A DNA stretch of 60,821 bases from Bacteroidaceae bacterium (GTDB lineage Bacteria > Bacteroidota > Bacteroidia > Bacteroidales > Bacteroidaceae). Positions 53,123 to 60,821 of the stretch are shown in pieces. Each line of letters starts with the position of its first letter. The stretch's first letter is position 1. The notes beneath the pieces were generated by a model, which made no database searches, was not told the DNA's origin, and saw only the letters and a program-made list of their open reading frames with translations. Made by a program: the position numbers and the translations under genes. The stretch spans positions 1 through 60,821 of the forward strand of contig JAFZKA010000003.1 of assembly GCA_017551925.1 (NCBI GenBank), read 5' to 3'.

Positions 53123-54084
53123 TGCAACGGCTTGCAATTGGAATAGATATTGGCGGTCAATCCTCCAAATGCGGGGTTGTGACACAAGATGGGACCATAC
53201 TCGAACAGAGTGTGGTCACATCATTGATTGACAGTTTTGATGACTATCTGGCACTGCTTACCGATACAATCAAGGAACTGATACGCAAGACCGCCTCAAA
53301 AGGTACGCCTGCCGGAATAGGCATAGGTGCTCCCAATGCCAACCGTCTGGACGGCACGATACGTTACGCCCCCAACCTGCGATGGGCCCGTGATGCAGAG
53401 GGCAATCCCTGTATCATACATCTGGCAGAACGTCTGGAGGCTGCAACCGGCCTTCATGTACGCATAACCAATGACGCCAATGCCGCTGCACGCGGCGAAC
53501 ATATCTACGGCGTAGCCAAAGGCATAGATGATTTCATTATGATCACCTTAGGTACAGGTGTTGGCAGCGGAATAGTAACCCACGGCCGTTTGCTTTACGG
53601 TCATGACGGTTTTGCAGGTGAATTAGGTCATGTATGCGCAGTCCAGGATGGGCGCCAGTGCAACTGCGGCCTTAAGGGCTGCCTGGAGACATATGCCAGT
53701 GCAATGGGAGTGGCCCGCACGGCACGCGAGTTTCTGCAGAAGGACAGCAGAGAGAGCCTGCTCAGAAAACTTGATCCGGAAAAGATCTCATCAAAGGACA
53801 TCTATGACGCCGCCGTTCAGGGTGATGCGTTGGCACGTGAGATATTTGTATTTACAGGCCGGATACTGGGACGCGCATTGGGCGACTTTGTCAAGTTCAG
53901 TTCACCTCAGGCCATTGTTCTGTTTGGAGGTCTGACCAAGTCACGGGAGTTTTTCCATGACGAGATGGTCAAGGCTATGAATGACAACCTGATGCAGGTC
54001 TGGAAAGACAAGATCCAGATACTCTACTCATCACTCAAGGAATCAGACGCCGCAATACTGGGCGCAAGTTCAATGGTTTGGTAA
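53122..54084 (+). CDS. ROK-family sugar kinase (glucokinase-like)
   Basis: This 320-aa protein has the N-terminal ATP motif AIGIDIGGQSSKCGVV, the catalytic Asp in TNDANAAARGE, LGTGVGSGIV and the zinc-binding CNCGLKGCLETYAS. There is no helix-turn-helix domain, so it is a kinase and not a repressor. Likely substrates are glucose or N-acetylated hexoses. ATG at 53122 is preferred over the TTG at 53119. It overlaps the phosphatase gene by one base, suggesting that a sugar freed outside the cell is phosphorylated inside. Confidence 0.88.
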   Translation: MQRLAIGIDIGGQSSKCGVVTQDGTILEQSVVTSLIDSFDDYLALLTDTIKELIRKTASKGTPAGIGIGAPNANRLDGTIRYAPNLRWARDAEGNPCIIHLAERLEAATGLHVRITNDANAAARGEHIYGVAKGIDDFIMITLGTGVGSGIVTHGRLLYGHDGFAGELGHVCAVQDGRQCNCGLKGCLETYASAMGVARTAREFLQKDSRESLLRKLDPEKISSKDIYDAAVQGDALAREIFVFTGRILGRALGDFVKFSSPQAIVLFGGLTKSREFFHDEMVKAMNDNLMQVWKDKIQILYSSLKESDAAILGASSMVW

Positions 54085-54100
54085 ACGCCCCACCCTATAT

Positions 54101-55219
54101 ATGAAGATCGGTTTTGACGCAAAACGCCTCTACAACAACTTTACGGGTCTGGGAAACCACAGCCGTACAACCATTGACCTGCTCACTGAATTCTATCCCG
54201 GGAATGAGTACCTGTTATACACTCCCAAGATAAAGCAGAACGCAGTAACCGACCCTTACAGAGAGAAAGAGGGTTGCAGGACCATACTTCCAAAAGGCAT
54301 AGTCAAAGGCGGCCTGTGGCGGACATTCCGTCTTGCCGATGACGCCCGCAGGGACTCGGTTGACGTTTTCCATGGCCTTTCAAACGAACTGCCCGCGGGA
54401 CTGGACATTCCGTCGGTAGTAACGATACATGATGTGGCATTCAAAACATTCCCTGACATGTATCATGCAACAGACCGGTTCACATACAATCTGAAATGGC
54501 GTTACGCCTGCCGCAAAGCAGACAGGATAATTGCCATAAGCGAATCAACAAAACAGGATATAATACGTTTCTATGATGTGGATCCAGGCAGGATTGAAGT
54601 TGTATATCAGCCTGTAAACCGCTTGTTTTACACTGATTACAAGGGTGTATGCCCCGCAAGTCTTGCCGAACACGTAAACGGCAAGCCGTACATTCTGTAC
54701 GTTGGTTCCATCAACTCACGCAAGAATCTGCTGGGAGTGGTCAAGGCACTGGAACTCCTGCCAAAAGACCTTCAGATACCTGTTGTGGTAATCGGTGACG
54801 GGCGTGAATACAAACAGAAAGTGCTGAATTATATTGCCGGGCACAAATTGCAGGATAAGGTCATATTCACTCCTGAAAAAGTAGGCCTTGAAGGGTTACG
54901 TTACCTGTACAGCCATGCGCAGATGCTTGTCTATCCGTCATTCTATGAGGGTTTCGGACTGCCAGTGGTTGAAGCGCTCCTTTCAGGTTGCCCGGTAGTG
55001 ACCAGCAACGTCTCCTCACTGCCCGAGGCCGCAGGACCGCACTCACTGCTGGTTGACCCCAACAATATTCAAGACATCTCAGACAAGATGAGCAGCATTC
55101 TGACTGACAGCGCATTACGTTCAGACATCATAACCCGCGGATATGATTATGCCAGAAAACAGTTCAGCCCCGATGTTCTTGCCGCACAACTCATGAATAT
55201 CTACTCTGAACTGAAATAA
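54101..55219 (+). CDS. Glycosyltransferase family 4-like protein
   Basis: This 372-aa GT-B enzyme starts MKIGFDAKRLYNNFTGLGNHSR. The C-terminal nucleotide-sugar domain carries YVGSINSRKN and the EX7E motif in PSFYEGFGLPVVEALLSGCPV. The donor and acceptor sugars cannot be told; related proteins build O-antigen or capsule. It follows the ROK kinase gene by 16 bp and precedes a strong terminator, so it is last in the operon. No other polysaccharide gene is near. Confidence 0.85.
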   Translation: MKIGFDAKRLYNNFTGLGNHSRTTIDLLTEFYPGNEYLLYTPKIKQNAVTDPYREKEGCRTILPKGIVKGGLWRTFRLADDARRDSVDVFHGLSNELPAGLDIPSVVTIHDVAFKTFPDMYHATDRFTYNLKWRYACRKADRIIAISESTKQDIIRFYDVDPGRIEVVYQPVNRLFYTDYKGVCPASLAEHVNGKPYILYVGSINSRKNLLGVVKALELLPKDLQIPVVVIGDGREYKQKVLNYIAGHKLQDKVIFTPEKVGLEGLRYLYSHAQMLVYPSFYEGFGLPVVEALLSGCPVVTSNVSSLPEAAGPHSLLVDPNNIQDISDKMSSILTDSALRSDIITRGYDYARKQFSPDVLAAQLMNIYSELK

Positions 55220-55230
55220 CGCAGACTGAC

Positions 55231-55273
55231 AAAAAAATAAGGGGGCGTCACTTTTTTGTGTCGCCCCCTTATT
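55231..55273. terminator. Bidirectional terminator between GT and secG
   Basis: Stem AATAAGGGGGCG (55236-55247) with CGCCCCCTTATT (55262-55273) has A/T runs on both sides, serving both converging genes. Confidence 0.9.
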
Positions 55274-55291
55274 ATACGGCTGTTTCTACAA

Positions 55292-55639
55292 TTACTCCTG
55301 AGTAGGAAGATCCTGAATCTCAATAGGAGAATCAAATGTAGTGGTTGATGACTCAGGGTTGATCATCTGATTCTCAATAGCCTCACCCTCCATGACCGAA
55401 GTAGAGTTGACGGCCTTGGGTTTTGCAACATATGCGGTAATGATGCTGAGAACTGCGATGCTTGCAATCAGAGTCCATGTAGTCTTTTCAAGTATATCTG
55501 TAGTCTTGCGTACGCCCATAATCTGGTTTGATGATGAAAAACCGGCTGCCAGACCACCGCCTTTTGAATTCTGGATAGTGACAATAAAGCAAAGGAACAC
55601 TGCCAGAATCACAATGATAATGAGTAAAACCTTAAACAT
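55292..55639 (-). CDS. secG: Preprotein translocase subunit SecG
   Basis: This 115-aa inner-membrane protein has two helices (about 1-21 and 55-75) joined by the conserved loop QNSKGGGLAAGFSSSNQIMG. The C-terminal tail (about 75-115) is acidic and Thr/Ser-rich. It is a non-essential stimulating subunit of SecYEG. It follows the TPR gene by 5 bp in an operon with lptE. Confidence 0.92.
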   Translation of the reverse strand: MFKVLLIIIVILAVFLCFIVTIQNSKGGGLAAGFSSSNQIMGVRKTTDILEKTTWTLIASIAVLSIITAYVAKPKAVNSTSVMEGEAIENQMINPESSTTTFDSPIEIQDLPTQE

Positions 55640-55644
55640 TTCTA

Positions 55645-56109
55645 TTATTTTTTTTGATTTATCCTAACTAAAATCTCCAAATATCGGATTTGGTCCGCAA
55701 AGTAAATGCTTTTATTCGGAAAATTCAAATAAAGCGACTTAATTATTTCCAATGCCTTGTCGTATCTGTGCTGTTTCAGGAATATTCTTGCCAGCGTTTC
55801 GGTATAACAGGAATCATCAAGAGGCTCGTCTTTTTCTTCAACATCACAATCAGGCATATCTGCAGCGGCATTCAAGTCCAGTTTGATTGATTCACAGCCA
55901 CTTGACAGAAAAGCATTCAGCAACTCCTCTGCTCTGGAACATATTGCCTTATCCCCTTCGGACTCCGGAATATCAGCAACCCCATCCATATATGACGACA
56001 CATAATCTGACGGTGCGGCATTCAGTTCCGTCACATCAATATCATCCTTATTGTCGCCAAGAAACGAATCCAGGAGAAACGAGACTCTGGCATCGCGATT
56101 TTCTTCCAT
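55645..56109 (-). CDS. TPR-like cytoplasmic protein
   Basis: This 154-aa protein has an acidic, mostly unstructured N-terminal two-thirds (about 1-105) and a C-terminal helical repeat ETLARIFLKQHRYDKALEII followed by LNFPNKSIYFADQIRYLE. The latter fits a tetratricopeptide pair, as in Bacteroidetes proteins placed between lptE and secG. Its stop is 5 bp before secG and its start shares one base with the lptE stop codon. The function is unknown; the position suggests a link with envelope biogenesis. Confidence 0.72.
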   Translation of the reverse strand: MEENRDARVSFLLDSFLGDNKDDIDVTELNAAPSDYVSSYMDGVADIPESEGDKAICSRAEELLNAFLSSGCESIKLDLNAAADMPDCDVEEKDEPLDDSCYTETLARIFLKQHRYDKALEIIKSLYLNFPNKSIYFADQIRYLEILVRINQKK

Positions 56110-56627
56110 TACCAGTTTGCTACGGTTGCATTGAACACCTGGTCAACAATATCGTCAATCATCTGCTGTACCAACTCCTCCTGAACGGCAGAGAGTTGCT
56201 GCGATGCATCATATTCACGTGAAGCCGTAAACGACTTGTCAAAATCATCATTATGGTTCTTGTTGTTCCTGAACTTGACAGTAACGCTCATCTTTAACTG
56301 AACCATTGACGAATAGCCGTCGGCCGATATGGATTTGTTGGTCTGGTCATATGACGTTATCTCACCTGACAGCACCAGATCACCGTCACGCTTAACCTGA
56401 CGGAGTTTGGTCTGATTGTTATAGATATCACTCAACGACGTGTTGAACATGGGAGCCATAGGGGCCCACTGATATGCCGCACGGTTGGTGAAAGCCTCAA
56501 TCGTGATGGTTTTGATGAGATTGTAGTCTATTGATGCGCCATTCAACTTGTATTTGATGGAGCAGCCTGACACCGCTAACGATATTGTCAATACCGCAAG
56601 GACTTTCTTGAGAAACATGTTTTTCAT
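56109..56627 (-). CDS. lptE: LptE-family LPS-assembly lipoprotein
   Basis: This 172-aa lipoprotein has lipobox AVSGCS, then KYKLNGASIDY and a FTNRAAYQWAPMAPMFNTSL segment typical of the LptE family. It should plug the LptD barrel that delivers LPS to the outer leaflet. The start MKNMFLKK overlaps the sigma54 activator gene by 4 bp; MFLKK (56618) is possible. lptD is not in the window. Confidence 0.87.
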   Translation of the reverse strand: MKNMFLKKVLAVLTISLAVSGCSIKYKLNGASIDYNLIKTITIEAFTNRAAYQWAPMAPMFNTSLSDIYNNQTKLRQVKRDGDLVLSGEITSYDQTNKSISADGYSSMVQLKMSVTVKFRNNKNHNDDFDKSFTASREYDASQQLSAVQEELVQQMIDDIVDQVFNATVANW

Positions 56628-57841
56628 TCCAGATTATACTCTTTGATTTTACGGTACAACGTACGCTCCGATATATTCAAATCAGCGGCCGCACCACGAC
56701 GTTTGCCGCCATGTTTGGCAAGGGCACGCTTAATCATATCCTTTTCAACCTCATCAAGTGATAGGGTCTCCTCAACATAAACCTCAGTATCCTGAATGTC
56801 ATCATCAGGCTGGGTGCTCTTTCTTGAAGTTGAAGGTATGTTCTGGACAGTAGTAAGGCCCTCATCGGGGGTTATTATCGATACAGGCTGCTGAACCGGC
56901 TGCTGTCCCTGTGAGAGACTGCTCACCTGGGCCTTGAGGTCCGTAACGTCACGACGCAGGTCAAACAGTACCTTGTACAGTATCTCACGCTCATTCTCAA
57001 ATGAATTCTCCTGACGCTGTCCGCCTGCAAGCATGGGCAGCATTGAAGTGCGGCGGTCAGGCAGGTAATCCTGAAGCATCTCTGCGGTAATGACACGCTG
57101 GGTTGCCATTATTGAGATCTGCTCGGTTATGTTCTTGAGTTGGCGCACATTGCCCGGCCAGTGGTAGGTCATGAGCATCTGCTTGGCATCCTCCGATAGT
57201 TGCACTGCAGGCATGCGATATTTCTCTGCACAGTCTGCAGCGAACTTGCGGAACAGCAACTGGACATCGGCCCCGCGCTCACGCAATGAAGGCACCTTGA
57301 TTGGAATGGTACTCAAACGATAGAACAGGTCTTCACGGAAACGGCCCTGCTCTATTGCCTTGAGCAGATCAACATTTGTTGCGGCAACTATACGGACATC
57401 GGTCTTTTCAACGGTGCTGGAGCCCACGCGGATAAACTCACCTGATTCCAACACGCGCAGCAGGCGGGCTTGGGTTGCCAGCGGCAGTTCAGCCACCTCA
57501 TCAAGGAAAATGGTTCCGCCATCGGCCTCACCAAAATAGCCCTTGCGGTCACTTATAGCATTGGTGAAAGCGCCTTTTATGTGTCCGAACAGTTCTGAAT
57601 CAATGGTTCCCTCAGGTATTGCACCGCAGTTTACGGCCAGATACTTTTTGGTCTTGCGCAGACTGTTCTCATGTATGATTCGTGGAAAAACATCCTTTCC
57701 GGATCCGCTCTCACCGGTAATCAGAACCGTCAGGTCTGTTGGTGCAACCTGCATGGCTACGTCAATGGCGCGGTTCAGTTCAGGTGAGTTTCCGATAATC
57801 CGGAACCTCTGTTTCATTCTCTGTATCTCCTCAACGTTCAT
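56624..57841 (-). CDS. Sigma54-dependent transcriptional activator without receiver domain
   Basis: This 405-aa protein begins almost directly with the AAA+ domain (about 15-245). Walker A is GESGSGKD, Walker B GGTIFLDEVAEL, and the arginine-finger region RFREDLFYRL. The sigma54-contact loop reads GAFTNA where GAFTGA is canonical. A Gln-rich linker follows, then a Fis-type HTH (RRGAAADLNISERTLYRKIKEY) at the C-terminus. There is no N-terminal sensor or receiver domain, so control must be by level or a partner. It is first in the lptE-TPR-secG operon. Confidence 0.88.
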   Translation of the reverse strand: MNVEEIQRMKQRFRIIGNSPELNRAIDVAMQVAPTDLTVLITGESGSGKDVFPRIIHENSLRKTKKYLAVNCGAIPEGTIDSELFGHIKGAFTNAISDRKGYFGEADGGTIFLDEVAELPLATQARLLRVLESGEFIRVGSSTVEKTDVRIVAATNVDLLKAIEQGRFREDLFYRLSTIPIKVPSLRERGADVQLLFRKFAADCAEKYRMPAVQLSEDAKQMLMTYHWPGNVRQLKNITEQISIMATQRVITAEMLQDYLPDRRTSMLPMLAGGQRQENSFENEREILYKVLFDLRRDVTDLKAQVSSLSQGQQPVQQPVSIITPDEGLTTVQNIPSTSRKSTQPDDDIQDTEVYVEETLSLDEVEKDMIKRALAKHGGKRRGAAADLNISERTLYRKIKEYNLE

Positions 57842-57863
57842 ATAGTTCTTTTAAAAAGACTGA

Positions 57864-57871
57864 CAAAAATA
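57864..57871 (-). promoter_or_regulatory. Promoter -7 box of the sigma54 activator-lptE-secG operon
   Basis: Minus-strand TATTTTTG with TTTG 20 bp upstream, 22 bp before the ATG. No sigma54 -24/-12 site was seen here. Confidence 0.6.
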
Positions 57872-57915
57872 CACATTTTTGCCCATTTACTCAAATTTTG
57901 CGGAAATTTTGGCAG

Positions 57916-57953
57916 AAAAAACGGTCCTGTTTGCACTGTATCAAACAAGACCG
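57916..57953 (-). terminator. Terminator of the small outer-membrane protein gene
   Basis: Minus-strand stem CGGTCTTGTTTG with CAAACAGGACCG (one G-T pair) is followed by six T. Confidence 0.85.
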
Positions 57954-57974
57954 CATCTATATTTGGAAATATTC

Positions 57975-58562
57975 TCAGAATCTGTAGCGCAAGCCTGCAA
58001 GCAGAATGCCCTGTTCGCCACAGCCTGCTTCAACAAATCCGCGCAACTGCTTACCCACTTCAACGCCTAAAACAGAGACTTGCCAGTTAAAATGAACGTC
58101 AGTTTTATCAGTGTTATGCTCTGATCTTTCTCCATCAAACTCTCTGATTTCATTACGCAAAGTGACACCTGCACCCAACTTTGAATACAGGCTCACCACA
58201 TCACGACGCAACCAGTCAAACTTAAAGGCCGGCATTACGGTAAAATAGCGGTTAGACTTTTTTCCTACCTTATCCTCACCTTTATAACTGCCTTGAGTCA
58301 ACTGTCCATAGGTAGTTATAGCACCCACGCCAAGCCAAGGCTTGACATGATAGAAATACTCCAAGCCGACAGTCCCAAAGAATATGTCATCCTTATATGT
58401 TTCACCAAAAATAGCACCAATCATATTTTCAATTATGTCAAGCCATTCAGAATTTGCAAGCGCTCCATATGAAACCGCTATTTCATGTTTTGAATCACTC
58501 TGTGCCTTGACACCCGTTACAGTCATCATTGCAACTGCAATAAAAAGAATAATCTTTTTCAT
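57975..58562 (-). CDS. Small exported beta-barrel protein, unknown family
   Basis: This 195-aa protein has a signal peptide (MKKIILFIAVAMMTVTGVKAQ). The mature part alternates polar and hydrophobic residues in strands such as RYFTVMPAFKFDWLRRDVVSLYSKLGAGV and ends in GILLAGLRYRF, a C-terminal aromatic typical of outer-membrane barrels. The frame is open for 23 more codons upstream, but those overlap the promoter and are AT-rich. It is monocistronic, divergent from relA. Confidence 0.75.
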   Translation of the reverse strand: MKKIILFIAVAMMTVTGVKAQSDSKHEIAVSYGALANSEWLDIIENMIGAIFGETYKDDIFFGTVGLEYFYHVKPWLGVGAITTYGQLTQGSYKGEDKVGKKSNRYFTVMPAFKFDWLRRDVVSLYSKLGAGVTLRNEIREFDGERSEHNTDKTDVHFNWQVSVLGVEVGKQLRGFVEAGCGEQGILLAGLRYRF

Positions 58563-58599
58563 GTTGTTTATTTCTATTTGACAGTCCATTTTCGACAAA

Positions 58600-58607
58600 C
58601 AAAAATA
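58600..58607 (-). promoter_or_regulatory. Promoter -7 box of the small outer-membrane protein gene
   Basis: Minus-strand TATTTTTG lies 37 bp before the ATG. Confidence 0.5.
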
Positions 58608-58630
58608 CACATTTTTATTAAGAATCTGCA

Positions 58631-58638
58631 TACCTTTG
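58631..58638 (+). promoter_or_regulatory. relA promoter -7 box, 7 bp before the ATG
   Basis: TACCTTTG is a full match to TAnnTTTG. Seven bases separate it from the start codon, so the mRNA would have almost no leader. No strong -33 TTTG is present. Confidence 0.55.
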
Positions 58639-58645
58639 CAATACT

Positions 58646-60817
58646 ATGGATATTGCGTTGTACAGGGAGTTGGTAACGGCAGCAAAACCGTTATTTGAGG
58701 CCAATGAGTGGAGCAGGCTTAAGGGGTTGCTCCGTGAGGGTATTGCAAAAGGCGCGTACGGTACTGACCAGCATGGCGTTCCCGGGCTGGAACGCAGTAT
58801 CAGGACCGGCATTGTCATTCTTGAAAAGACCGGACTCAAAAAAGCATCTTTGCTTACCGCCTTGTTTGACCCCATGATTCAGCAGGGGCTTGTAGCACGT
58901 GAACAGTTCCAAAAAGAGTTCGGTGATGATGCTGCACGACTCATTGAGGATATGTGCCGCGTCAAGGAACTATACTCCAAGCATGATTCAATAGCCGATG
59001 AGAATTTCCGCAAACTGCTGGTTTCATTCGCCCAGGATGTACGCGTAATCATCTGCCTGATAGCAGACCGATATGTGCTCATGCAGATGCTGGCGAGCAC
59101 AACCGATACCGATTACCGCCTGCATGTAACTGAGGAGTGCCGTCTGCTCTATATCCCCATGGCCCACCGCCTGGGTCTGTACGCCATCAAGAGTGAGATG
59201 GAGGATATGGTTGTCAAGTATGAGCACCGTGACGTATATGATGACATAGCACGCCAGTTGAACGAGACCAAACGCGCACGTGAAGCCTATATCAAGTCTT
59301 TCATCGGGCCGGTAAAACAGCGTCTTGAGGAGGCCGGACTCAAGTTCACCATAAAGGGCCGAACCAAATCCATATCAAGTATCTGGAACAAACTGAAAGC
59401 CCAGAATACAACCCTGGACCATATCTATGACCTGTTTGCCATACGTATCATACTGGATTCTCCGGCCGATAAGGAGAAAGCGCAGTGCTGGCAGGTCTAT
59501 AGCATAGTGACCGATATGTACCAGCCCAATCCCAAACGGTTGCGTGACTGGCTGAGCGTTCCCAAGAGCAACGGTTATGAGTCACTGCATATTACGGTGA
59601 ACGGCCCTGAGAACCGATGGGTGGAGATTCAGATCCGAACCCGCCGCATGGACGATATTGCCGAGCGCGGTCTGGCTGCACATTGGTCTTACAAGGGTAT
59701 CAAGAGTGAAGGTGCGGCTGACAGCGTGATGGCCAGCATCCGTGAGATATTGGAGCATGACACAAGCCCTGATGAACTGCGCCAGAACTTTGCGCTTGAC
59801 ATGTATCAGGAGGAGATATTCGTATTCACTCCTAACGGTGAGGTGCGTCAGTTACCCAAAGGTGCCACCGTACTGGACTTTGCGTTCTCCATTCACAGCC
59901 GCATTGGTCTGACCTGCGTAGGTGCACGCGTGGGAGGCCGCAACGTGCGTATCAGCCACAAACTGCAGAGCGGTGATACGGTTGAGGTGCTTACATCGGC
60001 CACACAGGTGCCCAAGCAGGACTGGCTCAACATTGCCGTCACATCACGCGCCCGCATGCGCATACGCCAGGGCATCAATGAAATACGCAACCGTGAGGCT
60101 CAGGCCGGACGTGAACTGCTGCAACGCCGTTTCAAAAACCGCAAGATAGATATTGACGAGAGCGATATGTCACGCCTCATTGTCCGTATGGGCTACAAGG
60201 GGCAGACTCCTTTCTTCCATGCGCTCATGGAAGAGGAGATTACGGTCGATGACGTGCTCAAGGTGTATGAGGAGATGCACGCCCAGACTGAGGCCGAGGT
60301 TCACAGCGCTCAGGATTTTGACATAGAGAAGACCTTTGCTGACACTGAAAGAAAAAATGCGCAGGACAATGATGTACTGGTGATTGATGACGGACTTACC
60401 GGACTTGACTTCAAAATGGCAGGTTGCTGCCACCCCATTTACGGTGATGATGTAACCGGTTTTGTGAGCATTAACGGCGGCATAAGGATTCACCGCAGTT
60501 CCTGCCCCAACATTATCCGCATGAAAGAACGCTACCCCTACCGCATTGTACGTGCACGCTGGTCAGGCAAGAGCGGCAGCCAGTACAGCATCACCCTGAA
60601 CGTGGTGGGCCAGGATGACATCGGCATTATTTCAAACATATCATCAATAATAAACAAGGAACCCGATACTCTGCTCCGTTCAATCAACATTGACTCCAAC
60701 GGAGGATTGTTCCAAGGGCGCCTGACCGTACTGGTGAGTGACCTCTCATCACTTGACCGTCTGACCAAGAAACTGCGCCAGATCAAAGGTGTCAGAGAGG
60801 TAGAGCGTACGCATTAG
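58646..60817 (+). CDS. relA: RelA-type (p)ppGpp synthetase with degenerate HD domain
   Basis: This 723-aa RelA/SpoT homologue has a degenerate HD domain (about 1-170): where hydrolases have HDxxED it reads LFDPMIQQG, and the upstream HPL-type His is missing, so no hydrolase activity is expected. The synthetase domain (about 200-340) is intact, with RTKSISSIWNKL, DLFAIRII, YESLHITV and EIQIRT. TGS (about 385-450), a Cys/His zinc region with GCCHP, and a C-terminal ACT domain follow. Bacteroides carry a second, SpoT-like homologue elsewhere. The stop codon is 4 bases before the window end. Confidence 0.9.
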   Translation: MDIALYRELVTAAKPLFEANEWSRLKGLLREGIAKGAYGTDQHGVPGLERSIRTGIVILEKTGLKKASLLTALFDPMIQQGLVAREQFQKEFGDDAARLIEDMCRVKELYSKHDSIADENFRKLLVSFAQDVRVIICLIADRYVLMQMLASTTDTDYRLHVTEECRLLYIPMAHRLGLYAIKSEMEDMVVKYEHRDVYDDIARQLNETKRAREAYIKSFIGPVKQRLEEAGLKFTIKGRTKSISSIWNKLKAQNTTLDHIYDLFAIRIILDSPADKEKAQCWQVYSIVTDMYQPNPKRLRDWLSVPKSNGYESLHITVNGPENRWVEIQIRTRRMDDIAERGLAAHWSYKGIKSEGAADSVMASIREILEHDTSPDELRQNFALDMYQEEIFVFTPNGEVRQLPKGATVLDFAFSIHSRIGLTCVGARVGGRNVRISHKLQSGDTVEVLTSATQVPKQDWLNIAVTSRARMRIRQGINEIRNREAQAGRELLQRRFKNRKIDIDESDMSRLIVRMGYKGQTPFFHALMEEEITVDDVLKVYEEMHAQTEAEVHSAQDFDIEKTFADTERKNAQDNDVLVIDDGLTGLDFKMAGCCHPIYGDDVTGFVSINGGIRIHRSSCPNIIRMKERYPYRIVRARWSGKSGSQYSITLNVVGQDDIGIISNISSIINKEPDTLLRSINIDSNGGLFQGRLTVLVSDLSSLDRLTKKLRQIKGVREVERTH

Positions 60818-60821
60818 GGAC

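Overview
The window comes from a member of the Bacteroidales, probably Bacteroides/Prevotella-like; I cannot place the genus. Four things support this: many promoters with the Bacteroidetes TAnnTTTG -7 box; an RprX/RprY two-component pair and a GldE homologue; an EF-G paralogue with a DCPGS G3 motif; and many families largely confined to this phylum (DUF4827, DUF4924, DUF5723, DUF6922). Position 1 lies inside the 5' end of a 16S rRNA gene on the minus strand. The last complete gene (a relA-type gene) ends 4 bases before the window closes.

Layout. 1-26.3 kb is almost entirely minus strand: the rrn leader and promoter, rprXY, an EF-G2-type gene, the run comEC-nrnA-DUF4827-glmM-hemW with rpe upstream, an ECF sigma factor with a small conserved ORF, and one long run (1012-aa lipoprotein, DUF5723 protein, LysE exporter, DUF4924, prfC, tsaC, ClC channel, fmt). 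ssb-gldE closes this part. From 26.4 kb follow HU, a 29-codon COX24-like gene, rng, a convergent glucosaminidase, cdd, grpE-dnaJ-folC, and a nine-gene sugar locus (galM, galK, galM, SSS symporter, araD, araA, FGGY kinase, then galM after a palindromic insert). 43.8-49.1 kb is an accessory stretch: REP-like palindromes, a DUF6922/AbiEii pair, a self-regulated wHTH/DUF4153 operon, an FMN-binding lipoprotein and a VapBC pair. The end carries rpiB-tkt, a phosphatase-ROK kinase-glycosyltransferase operon, the sigma54 activator-lptE-TPR-secG operon, a small outer-membrane protein and a relA-type gene.

How it works together. The arabinose genes should yield xylulose-5-phosphate, which rpe, rpiB and tkt in the same window feed into the pentose phosphate pathway. 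Galactose is handled by galM and galK. Several genes serve translation quality and stress: the EF-G paralogue, prfC, fmt, tsaC, grpE-dnaJ and a synthetase-only RelA.

The most unusual feature is a family of ~190-bp hairpin elements, at 5152-5341, 5422-5647 and 13323-13512, plus a different long hairpin at 13523-13797. They sit directly after the stop codons of hemW and fmt. The three copies keep outer-stem pairing although the stem sequence changes, which looks like covariation. I know no named family that matches.
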